64,000 nucleotides of DNA, taken from contig CM028922.1 in assembly GCA_016801845.1 (NCBI GenBank), forward strand, positions 4,953,501-5,017,500, read 5' to 3'. Positions 12,401-22,668 of the stretch are shown piece after piece. Source of the DNA: Polydactylus sextarius. Its lineage: Eukaryota > Chordata > Actinopteri > Polynemidae. Both the position numbers and the translations under genes were made by a program. The notes beneath the pieces are model-generated. The model searched no databases and was not told where the DNA came from. It was given only the letters and a program-made list of their open reading frames with translations. The first letter of the stretch is position 1; each line of letters opens with the position of its first letter.

Positions 12401-13683
12401 CTTCGTCGTCAATCACTTTCTTTTTCAAACTCTAATCCTTTGTCTGAACCTCAAATTTCTTTTTATCCAGATGATCAGAAGATTTTTCTTGGATGCTTTG
12501 CTCTGTGATATTCCCCAGCTGCTGTGTCTCTGTTGTTACAGTTACTCCGCCATTTGCAAACCTGCTGATGAAATACGTATTGCTAGCATTGAAAAACACA
12601 GGAATACCGTCGCAGACAATGGATTTAAAAACTTCATTATACCAGGAATTTGCTTAAATAGCCCTGAGTGAACTTATTTGGCAAAGTCCTTCTCTTAGAG
12701 TAATGAAAGTGGCACAACCTTCTTTGATTAAAGCACAATAAGGTTCATTTCCTACTTTAAAACGTGTGTTTGAGCCTGTTTTGTCATTGTTTTCATTCCA
12801 TTACTATAATGAAAGGGATGTTTAAAGTTTGAATGAATGAATGTATGAATGAATGAATGAAGTACAACTGCAATTAGCTGCTCACTGCAGCCTTACATAA
12901 AATATTATAAATGCTACAGCATCCAGTACTAGGAAGATCGAAGGCGTTTCTTGCTGAGACACCATCATCTTCAGTTTTATCTTATCGCCTCATATTTTGT
13001 TTGAAAGCAGTAAATCACTGATAAGAACGTTGCTGAGGTGACATTTCTAGAAGAGACTCACTCAGGTTCATTACGTTTGCATCATTTTGATACAATGATT
13101 TTCAGCGAGTCTGTTTCTTCTGTATCTTCCAGATGACATCACAGGTCCCTATCCAGACCAGTTTGATGATGTGATGGATTTTATCGAGGCTACCATCGGG
13201 AGACTCCGGAGGTCATCAGAGCCAAACGGGGCCTCCAGGGGACGAAGGGAGCAGAGACAGAGGGGAGCAGCAAATACAGGAGGAACAAGGAAAGGACACA
13301 GTGATAGGAGGCGGGGTCGGGGGCGAGGGGGGAGTCGGGGTGGTAAGGGAGGCCGAGGCGAGAGAGGGAGGGAGAGCATATCGGTGCAGACTCGAGGCTG
13401 CTTGCTAAAGGAGGTCCATCTCAATGTGACGGACTTGGGGCTGGGATACCAGACTAAAGAGGAGCTGATCTTCCGATACTGCAGCGGCCCCTGCGTGGAG
13501 GCAGAGACCAACTACGACAAGATCCTGAACAACCTCACACACAACAAGAAGCTGGACAAAGACACCCCCTCTCGCACCTGCTGTCGACCAATCGCCTTCG
13601 ACGACGATTTATCATTCTTGGACGATAACGTTGTGTATCACACACTGAAGAAGCATTCTGCCAGGAAGTGTGGCTGCGTCTGA
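9210..13683 (+). CDS. gdnf: Glial cell line-derived neurotrophic factor (GDNF), complete coding region
   Basis: Two coding exons, 9210-9414 and 13133-13683, join in phase to a 251-residue precursor. It starts MKLWDVL, as mammalian GDNF does, with a signal peptide of about 19 residues. The pro-region includes the family motif YPDQFDDVMDFIEATI and ends at a furin-type RLRR at residues 92-95. The mature part has the seven cysteines of the cystine knot, from C158 to C249 (RYCSGPC, TCCRPIAFDDD and a final CGC), with N-glycosylation sites NVT and NLT. In this family the secreted dimer binds GFRalpha1 and activates RET, guiding enteric, renal and neuronal development. The precursor is longer than human GDNF (211) because of an Arg-Gly-rich insert before the first cysteine. 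Teleosts can have two gdnf copies; which one this is cannot be settled here. Confidence 0.97.
9415..13132 (+). other. gdnf intron 2, no gene seen
   Basis: 3.7 kb with GTAAGG and CAG ends. It holds an ATGA/GAAT tetranucleotide repeat and otherwise unique AT-rich sequence. Frames of 60-116 residues inside lack start context, splice logic or recognisable residues. Confidence 0.7.
12831..12861. repeat. GAAT tetranucleotide microsatellite
   Basis: Seven or so GAAT units with one GTAT variant, inside gdnf intron 2. Confidence 0.85.
13133..13683 (+). CDS. gdnf: gdnf exon 3, rest of pro-region and mature domain
   Basis: The acceptor ends CAG at 13132; coding resumes by completing a Tyr codon and ends at TGA 13681-13683. 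It encodes the pro-domain end, the RLRR cleavage site, an Arg-Gly-rich linker and the whole cystine-knot domain, residues 158-251. The 94 residues from first cysteine to C-terminus equal the human spacing. Confidence 0.97.
13313..13340 (+). other. G-quadruplex-forming tract inside gdnf coding sequence
   Basis: Four G runs (4, 5, 6 and 4 bases) separated by loops of 2, 3 and 4 bases lie on the coding strand and therefore in the mRNA. This fits the usual four-run quadruplex rule with short loops. It encodes part of the Arg-Gly-rich linker before the mature cystine knot. The motif is seen directly; folding is inferred. Confidence 0.75.
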
Positions 13684-14242
13684 GGAAGTCACACAGCCGC
13701 AACAAAATGATGGACACGTCCAGTGTCGGTGAACTAAGGATCACCTTTACAAGCTGGCACCGTGGAGGGAGGGATCACTGTTGGACGTGAGCAATATGAG
13801 GTGGAAGAGGAGGTGTATCTTCTCATTTAACGTTGACAGTTAACACTCCGTCCTCCAGATCCCTCGACTGGTATTTGACAATTCAGAAAGATTTCAGGTG
13901 ATGCACCAACCTACAGAAGAAGAATCAGTGCTGTTATACTTCCAGATTTTTGCTAACTATTGTTGTCTGAAAAGGTAAGAGCGAAGAAGAACTTCTGACT
14001 TTCGGTATGCTTGTATTTTTTTTTTTTTCTGGAAGAATTAATTTTTCCCAGGAACATTAGTTTTTCCACAGCTGGCTCTTAAGACTGCGGACGAACACAG
14101 AGATTTGAGGAGAATATTCAGCTGCAGTTTAAATCACTTCCACTGCATTGTGACATTTACATTCAGAGCCAAGTGATGAGAAATACCACACCAGGGTTCA
14201 GCAAAGACTTTTTGGTGCAACGCATCTATATAAAAATCCAAT

Positions 14243-14331
14243 CATATATATCTATATATATATCTATATATATATATATAGATATATAGATATAAATATA
14301 CATATATAGATATATATAGATATATATATAC
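14243..14331. repeat. TA/GATA palindromic tract in gdnf 3' UTR
   Basis: About 90 bases built only of TATA, TATC and GATA units. TATC-type units dominate on the left and GATA-type on the right, so the two halves can pair into an imperfect hairpin in the RNA. It is a simple repeat and is likely to vary in length between individuals. Confidence 0.85.
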
Positions 14332-14592
14332 ACGTGTGTGTAAGAGGTATATTTATTAAGATGGAATTAACTTATTGTTATTTATTTCAATCCATTTTAT
14401 GAAAGAATTTGTCGTTTTTTTTCTTATTTATTTAAAAGCTTTCTTTCTTTGTCCTGGATGGTGCCAAAGTGGAGCATTTTCTCAGATTCTTACAAGGCGA
14501 TCCACAACTGCACAACACACACTCACACATCCTGACGACGCTTATTCGCTTCACTTAGATTCCAGGGTTTTTTTTTTTCAATTCATGAGTCC

Positions 14593-14661
14593 AAAAAAAA
14601 AAAAAAAAAAAAAAGAAGAAGAAGAAAAAAAAAAGAAATTAAAGAAAAACAAAAAGAAGCA
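14593..14661. repeat. A-rich / GAA tract in gdnf 3' UTR
   Basis: A run of more than 20 A followed by GAA units and more A-rich sequence. It accounts for a poly-Lys and Glu frame that is not a gene. Confidence 0.85.
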
Positions 14662-16224
14662 TCTTTAGCTATCTAGTCAAAGGAGGTAGTGAGAGGCACA
14701 GCGGAGGGGACCAATAGGAGATTTTTTTTTTGATTTCTGAGTTGTTTTTTTCAAAACAGCAGGGTTGATTTTTTTTTTTTTTTTTGGACAGTTAACCTCA
14801 TTTTCGCTAATGTGACCACATTAAGTCGGGGGACTTCAGATGTTACTCTCTCCTCACAGCACCTGGGTACAGACTAATCCGACGATGACATCACTTTACT
14901 GTATGTTTACAACGAGGCAAACGACTCTTTTCTTTGCTGCTGTTCGTTTTTAAAAGCGATTTTTCACACTAATAATGCAGAATAGAATCAAAGCCGCACC
15001 ACCAAACAGGAGCCATGGCGTCTTTTAATTGAAAATCAAAAATAGAGAGAAAAAGTGGTCGTCGTCGTCTGAGGATCTGTTGGTGCCTTTGAGGACCTAT
15101 CTTTTGAGTCACAGAGTACAGAAGCTGCTAGAATACCTGCCTATCAGCATACGTTACCCGAAACCTCACTCTGGCCTTGCACCAAGTCTGAGCAAAGGCT
15201 TTGCAGTGGTTACCGTCCCAATAGGCTTTAAAGTTCACGGGACTGCCTGTGTTTCTGTCTTGGCTCTGACAGACAGGTCTTACTCTCTGAAAGGGGATTT
15301 GAAAGTGATCCTCTAACATGAGTCTTAACCAAATACTCCCACTGGCAAAGGCATTTTGGTGAAAGCAGTTAAAGGAAGATCTCGCTACTGTAGTGGCTTT
15401 CATTGTGAAACTGATGTAAATATCTGAAGACTAGACGTTTCGACAAAAGATTACGAAGACGATGGGTCGGCTCAGCATGCTTTCTACTTGTAATAACTTG
15501 TTCAGGCTAGTTTATTCCCAAACTGTAGCAGAAACATACATCCAGGAGGGTCGTTGAAAGCATGTCGCTGTGCCTATCGGGACCCTACGAGGGTGGATCG
15601 TTTTAAGTGGAACAAAGAGAGCCCTCGGGTAGGTCTTGATGTTAGCACGGATTAGGGACCAAGGTATCTGTGCCCACCCAGCAGCGAGCAAGCCAGCTTT
15701 ACTGTGTAATCCCCCTGCACACAGAACAAATCCACTGCATCAAGCTGAATTTAGGCCAAACACTACACAGAGAGGGAGAAAAAACTCCAGCTTTATCACA
15801 GCATACCTCATCAATTGGATCATCTTCCCCTTTAACAACTGATTTGTGCATAAGCCTTTCCAGATGAGAATGTGCAGTTAGAAGACTTCCCAGAAGCCTC
15901 AAGAGCACCTCACCGCTCCTCGATACCATACATTAAAGTGTGTAAACTGTGACCACTAGCCCTCTCATCTTCATGACTGTTTGCTCAACTGTTCCTTTTA
16001 TCGATTAGTACTCTGGTTTCAATGCAAAGGTAAACAAACAAAAGGTAAAGATGCGAAGGAATCCTCAGTGTTAATATTGGAAGAAAGGTTTGCATTTGTT
16101 TTCACTCCTTATCGTTTTAAGAAAAAAAAACCTGTCATGTTGTCTGACTTGTTTTGTGTTACAGAACCAAAGCTTTCGGCAAACTTTATTTTTGTACAAT
16201 ATTCATTTTATAACTTTTTACAGA

Positions 16225-16230
16225 AATAAA
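16225..16230 (+). terminator. gdnf: Poly(A) signal of gdnf
   Basis: AATAAA preceded by a U-rich block and followed by TTG-rich and GTGTCTCC sequence, which suits a cleavage region. Further AATAAA copies at 16359 and about 16760 could serve as later ends. Confidence 0.55.
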
Positions 16231-16250
16231 CTTGTTTCTATGAAAAAGAG

Positions 16251-18426
16251 CGTGTCTCCTGGTATTCTGCCATGTACAATAATCCGCCGGTGCCAGATGG
16301 TGCTAATTTGCCTGGGATATGTTTACACAAGCACGGACGTTAAAATTGGGGATGAAAAAATAAATTTGGGTTAAATGGAGAATTTTTTTTTTTTTTTTTT
16401 TTGGGAGATGGCCTCTGCAGTGTGGCGTCCCCTCCTGTTCTGCATTCCTGAACACCAGCCCAGGGTCGTACAGTAAACAAAAGCTAGCAGTAAAGCGCCA
16501 CTGGGCTGTAAATCAAGGCGCTCAAGAATGTTTCCACTGTGCAAAGAAGACATGTAAATGCTGATGCGAAGGTGCAGACACTGGATCTCAAGGTGTGTGT
16601 ACGATGTATGTACTGAAGATGAACTGCAAAAGCTGGTTTGAGTCACGTCGATATTAAGGCCTGATAATGAAATATTGGAGGTGTCTGGTCGTGTAAAGCT
16701 CGTCAGTCTTCATCTTAATTTGTGTGACTCAAGGAGTAAGCTTTGGTTTGTGTGGCCAAAGCTTAATAAACAGTAACATGTTGTTCTCTAACTGTTGGTT
16801 GAACTACACTGCATCATACCCAGAGGTCAGCTTCTCCTTTCTCATGCCAGCTGGATCATCAGATGGTGACGAGCTTGACATCAGCTTCTCGCCCATGAAG
16901 CTAATATCCTCTTCTCTACTTTAGTTGCTCTTTTAAAACATCAGTCATTCTTTTAATCCTCCCATATTTCTGGCCCTGGTTTTTCTTCATCTCAAGTGAT
17001 TTTATGGCCACAGGACATTTGCCAGGACACTGAGACATTCAGTTGTCTGCTTGTAATTTTGGTTGGCAAGGAATGACAGATTGTTCTAGAGTCTCACCCA
17101 CTGTACGTCACCGAGTATAAACATCAACTTAAATAACACGTTTGGAGCGTTAAAAGTTTCCATGTCTTCAGGATAGAAGGAGACCGGTGGAAGCTCTTGT
17201 CATCGTGTCAGAAAAATTCAAAATTCATGCTGTGGTATGAACCATATGACTTCTAATTTTTCTTTACAAACAAAGTTTTTCCTCGAAAAACAAAAGATCA
17301 CTCTCATGTCATGGGCCAAGGCTACATTCCAGACAGATGTGTAAAAGACATAAATATGTGTTTCATTAGATCTGAATATGTGGTTCTGTCCATCTGTTAA
17401 AGTATTTTTGACACTGCACAGGTCATTGGAAGGATGAGAAAAAAAAGCAGATAATTTATGTTATTATTGATTGGGAAAGCCAACGCAACTGCACCTTTAA
17501 CCACTTAGTCTTAAAAAAAAAAAAAAAAAGTCAGAAAAGCCAATTGATGGCCAAGAAAGAAATCAATTTGCAATGTAGTCTGGGAGTTTCTGGTGCATTT
17601 CACTGCATTTTACACTCTTCAATTTAATTCTATAATCTTAACAAGTTTTGTTTTGTTATTTCTTTGTGCGTAAACTAAACTGTTGCACTGTATTACTGGA
17701 GCCTTTACACGCTTTATTTAAAGCAGTGAGTCTAAATTGACTTGACTAGACCTGTGTATCTGCAGGTTTGAGCTTGCACCTGATAAAAAAAAAGAATTTC
17801 TTTGATCAGTTGATAAAAACAGATCTGTCACTCTAATGTTCAATGTTCATTTTGGATAAAAAATGTATCACCATTTATCATGATATGACAAGAAAATACA
17901 AATTCCTTTAGTTAGGAACACAGTAAGTGGAAGAAAGTATATAAAAAAATTACTACGATTACTGGATGAAGATCCGCATTTCACACACAACAAAACTGTA
18001 CAAACACTTTCCAAAGACTTTCCTAAAAACTGACTGAAATATTCTTTGCAATTGACTTTTTACAAACCAGCAAAAATGTTGTTCATAGTTGAAGAACAGA
18101 ACCAGACCACAAAGTCTGGAGTCCATTTATGAGGCATTACCAAACCCTGGAGATGAGATGAGGGGAGGAGGGACAAAATGATGGAAATAAAGTCCATAAA
18201 AATTACAACAGGCATAAAAGAAAAAAAAAAAAATTAAAAAAATCCAAATTCTTCCAGTGGTTGATGAATCACAATGAGAAGCAAATAAACCTGTATGAAG
18301 TTATATTATAGTCGCACAGTTAAAACGTCTGCACTTTTATGTGCCTCTTCTTAACACAGAAGCCTGTATATGAATATATTTATGACAAAATCTAGGACGG
18401 AGGACAGAGACTGTATAATTTTGTAA
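16251..18426. other. Intergenic region between convergent gdnf and wdr70
   Basis: Roughly 2 kb between the ends of two genes that point at each other. It has a 20-base T run (16383-16402) and poly(A) stretches. Frames of 66-91 residues show no family features. The 3' UTR of wdr70 may extend into the right part, since a minus-strand AATAAA lies at 17713-17718. Confidence 0.6.
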
Positions 18427-18432
18427 TTTAAT
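18427..18432 (-). terminator. wdr70: Possible poly(A) signal of wdr70
   Basis: On the minus strand this reads ATTAAA, about 155 bases after the wdr70 stop. A canonical AATAAA lies further on at 17713-17718 and would give a UTR near 0.9 kb. The choice between them cannot be made from sequence. Confidence 0.3.
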
Positions 18433-18588
18433 TTATGCTCCTATTGATGCTCCCATGCAGAGTTTGTGACAGTAAGTCATTATTCTGAGATCGATTCCGA
18501 GACCTTGTCGCTTGTTGCTGTGCTGTATATCCAACCACGAGCCCACCCTGTCAACTATCCCCCATAAACGAGCTGATGTTGAAACCTC

Positions 18589-18676
18589 TCAGATCTTGCG
18601 TTTCTTCCACTCTGGTTCTTTGTCGGCCTCCTCATCCTCATCCGATTCCTCTGCAAACACAGGCTCGGGCTGCGTC
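18589..18676 (-). CDS. wdr70: wdr70 exon 18 and stop (residues 628-656)
   Basis: Acceptor CTCTTAAG. It encodes an acidic tail ending EPEWKKRKI and the stop TGA at 18589-18591. The human protein ends with the same EWKKRKI. Confidence 0.96.
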
Positions 18677-21600
18677 CTTAAGAGATTCACAAAAACAAGA
18701 AACAATTTGAGAATATTTGGGGTTAGAAAACTTCAGAGCAAATCAATGAACTATAAACTAAAGAAAATAACCAGATGAACCAAAGCTTTAAGAAGTTAGA
18801 TAATGTAATTACAGTGCTTCAGACATGACTTCTTCTATACAGGCCAACTGAGGCCGAAGGAAATTCATTCTGCAGATGTTCCACGCAGCAGAGGACTGTA
18901 AAGTACCTTAGATTCAGTCCAGACCTGCACAGTGCTCTTCCTCAGCAGAATTAACGTGATGTTTAATGTCTTCCAGCCAAACACAGACAGCAGTGATAGA
19001 GACTATTAGCCTACAGCCTGAAAGAGAGCGAGCTCTGCAACCAGCCTTGTCACTGAGTGATTGATGCTCTAATACAGTGTGCGTCGCTAGTACATTGAAC
19101 TTAAGATCTGACTGCTTACAGTAGTGTATGTGAAACAAACTGATTTGGCTCAGATCTTTGTTCCACACTTACATAGCTGTCTGAGTCTGATAGTGATCTA
19201 AAACTGTCCATTACGCTCATCTCTGCAGTTGGAAGCGTGTACCTGTAAAACTGTACAGCTCTTTAAACATTTATGTGTCACACCAGTAGGTAGAAGAAAC
19301 CCAAGTACCAGCACAAAACCATAAGTAGCACTTCCAGTTCTCACCTTACCCTGTCTGCTAATGACAGGAAACAAAGAAATGAGACAAGATGAGAAACAGC
19401 GAGGAGCTGGAGGGATTTTTACTAATAAAGATTGGAGGTTTTCTTACTGTGTGTATGCAGGAGCAACCCAGTAAGGGTTCTCTGAAGCATCCTTGGCGTG
19501 ACGTAGGATGGCTTCACGTGGGTTACTGTCATCTGTTTTATCTAAAGCAATGTTCTTCACGATGAATGACGACAATGTTCCACCATGAGCTGCCACTCTG
19601 CCTCCGCGACCTGAGAGGATCAATGAATGCTGCGTTAGATTTGGTCAAAACCGAATGAAACAGAAACAGTCTTCTTCAAGTTTAAAAAAAAAAAGAATTT
19701 ATTATCTCTCATGAAGAGTTCGTGTTTTCACCCATGTCTATTTGTTGTTTTGTTTGTTTCTTAGCTGGACTCCACAAAAAAATCCTGAACCAATTTGCAC
19801 CAAATTTGGTGGAGGGATGGAACAAAAAAAGAACAAGAAAAAAAAACCAAGGAGGAATTCATTAAACTGTCGTACTGATCTGGTTAACGTTAGCATCAGT
19901 TTCTCAGGCGATATCATATGGATCTTGATGCAACACAAATTGCTTTTCATTATCCTCATTAATACTAATAGCAGCAACATAGAGCGAGGAATGCTGACAT
20001 CAGTATTTCATTCAACATGTAACTAATAAAAATATTACACAATGACAATAGTGGTTGCGACACTGTTTGGCAGAGGAATGAGACGTTACTGTCGTGTAGT
20101 GTAGAATTAGAACATTTCTGACTCTGGTGCCCCCCAGTGTCACAACCACACTGACAGACAACGGGTTCACACGGACTTTAACCTTCACTTAAATACTATC
20201 AAAATAAATTTCAGTGTGAGGCCACCAGGCATTTACTAGTGAAGCAAAAACCGACATAGCAGTTATTGGTCAGTCTGTTACCAGATTATGTCAAAGACAA
20301 AAAAAATTGATCAATTCCTTCAACTATAACATCACATGGACAAATGAAAGATGTGTTACTGAAGTGTGTTAAAAAAAAACTACTGAGTTTCTTGACAATA
20401 AGCATTTCAGAATAAAAAAAAAAAAATAAAAAAAAAAATCAACCAACACTTTATGCAGAGTTTTTAAATTATTACTTGATTATGACTGAGTGAGCTTTTT
20501 ATTACTGAGTAGTTTCAGTTATTTCCTGTTTCAGAAAACAGAATAAAACCTACAACAGTCTCTACTGTAGTTAGTAGTACATCTGTGCATGTTGGCTGCA
20601 CTTAATGGCACTACTGAGGACAAAAAACTTCCTTCTTTCTTGAGAAGACATTATTACAGTTGTCTTAAAAGATCAAGGATAGGACACATACACACACACT
20701 TGGAGATGTTTCCATACTTAAACACACACACTGACTTCCTGCTGTAGTGGATCAGTGGGGTTGTTTGGGAATTGAGAGGCACCTCTTTCCATTGCTTGTA
20801 AGCATTCAGCCAACCACCAAGCATCACCTTGCACTTATTTAAGTGAATTCACACAGAGGATAAACAAGATAAAGACAGGCTGTCATCGAAAAACCACTAA
20901 CCTGCTATCAAGCAGTCAAACTTACTTTCATGAGAGGGACTCACATTTTCATTCTCAGACTGTTCATTTTTGTGTCCTTCTCTCTCATGCAGCTACGCAT
21001 TGTCTTTTACTTGTAAAATCTTTATTATTTAGTTAAGTTAAGATGTGCTTTTTTGTTTTTTTTTTATTTAGACAACTTTCAACAATGATGTAGAGCAAAG
21101 AAACACTGATAATGGAAAAACAGAAACAGCTTATTTTGAATGCAAAACATTTTATTTGCCCAAGGAGACTGCTGCGGCTTTTCAGTAGTTCTGTTATAAA
21201 TATATTCCATCTGATGATTTTTCACTCTTTAAAGATTGGCCACTTTTTTTTTTCCCCAATGTTGCCTATCTAAGCGCTTGAAACATGTTTTTTCAATCGG
21301 AGAAAACAGTGCTCTTTATTACGCTGTGGAACCATCAGATGGTTGTTAGTACATAGTACTGAAGGAGTAAGTGAAAAAACAGTGAAAGTGAAAAGACCTA
21401 ACCAAACACAGCAGCAGAGAGCCAGCTGGAAAACAATAAAGCAGGAAATGTTGTCTGGCACGTCGTCTTACTGGAGTGAAGCTCGAACTGTATCCATGAA
21501 CATGCATAGGTGTAGCATTTGTGGATGCGTGTATGGTAGTAAATATATAAACACGTCGTTCTAGAGAAAGTTCACAATGCATCATTATGTCCCAGCAGTT

Positions 21601-22622
21601 AAAAAATATGAGGCAACAGCAGGCTACAATGAGTCTTTGAGAGGCCAAGTGGGAACAGCCCTGTTATAGCTCTTGACATCAGCTGGATTGCATAATACCA
21701 AAAACATCAACAACTGTGGATTTGTACATCTGCCTCAAACAGAATCATGTATTCATTCACTTACAAAAATGACTAATCTCGTAAACTTATCTCGTTAGTT
21801 TCTTGTGTTTAAATGACAGTGTTTTGCAGGGAATTTTGTTTTTTTGCACATTGCACGACTCGTCTACAAAGACCTGTTGTTCTTGTTACTCTTTTTTCAT
21901 CTTTTATCTCCTCTAAGTGAATGTTTTGCATGACTTAAACAAGAAAAACCCAAAAAAATAAGAGCAAATGTACGTTACCTGGTCCGGACACAGGTGGCTC
22001 GGGTTTGTGGGACTTCCTGGGGTCGAGTCTGTCCTTCTCCAGCTGTTTTCGTGTACTGCGCTGCCGGGCCTCTCTGAACATGGGTAAGGCATGAGCTGGA
22101 GACACACAGGGTAAACATGGATAATCAAGTTGCTTAGGCAACTCAAACTACAAGATCACATAACACAGCCGCTCAAATAAGCAGCCAGGGCGTCTGGCAA
22201 TACGCTCAGTGTTTGCAGCCGACATGTATCATTTCCCCAAATCAAGACATGCAAGAAATGCAGAGAATTCAAAGATTTCCGTGTTTTCAGAAAGTGCAGA
22301 AACACATTCTGTCACCTACTACTACACCGTATGGAGGATGTGCTGTGTCCACATGAAAAGACATGCACCTGTTGATCTCTGGCAGCATCTCTCTCTCTCT
22401 CTCTCTGTCTTGTGTACACTTTCTGCCATAGTGCACACCAACATATTCATTATATCCCTCATGTTTAGATTCAGACAATTACTCTGCCGCTCTTCACACT
22501 TTTGTGAACACTATCACAATAAAGGCCGCCAGCACTTAAATCCACGAGTGTGCCAGTGAAGGTGTGCATGAGTAAGTGTGAATGAGTGTCCTCAAAGGGT
22601 CTGCGAAAAGGAGAGTGAGTGC

Positions 22623-22668
<46 letters not shown>

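Larger units (their letters stand above)
13684..16250 (+). other. gdnf: gdnf 3' UTR
   Basis: From the TGA to a poly(A) signal near 16225. The region is AU-rich. It has a long TA/GATA tract, several ATTTA pentamers around 14350-14430, long A and T runs, and one Pumilio-type TGTAAATA at 15415-15422. No convincing ORF is present. Length and end point are inferred from the signal. Confidence 0.65.

Noticed and set aside
13149..13511. 120-residue minus-strand ORF in gdnf exon 3
   Set aside because: A shadow of the Arg-Gly-rich coding sequence; the antisense of GGN and CGN codons naturally gives a Pro/Arg/Leu-rich open frame.
14375..14668. 97-residue plus-strand ORF ending in poly-Lys
   Set aside because: It is a translation of the A-rich tract in the gdnf 3' UTR.
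20124..20141. Possible third CTCF-like site near wdr70 exon 17
   Set aside because: Only 12 of 14 consensus positions match, which is common by chance.
22625..22667. GT run considered as a functional regulatory tract
   Set aside because: Simple microsatellite of ordinary type for fish DNA; no evidence beyond the repeat itself.
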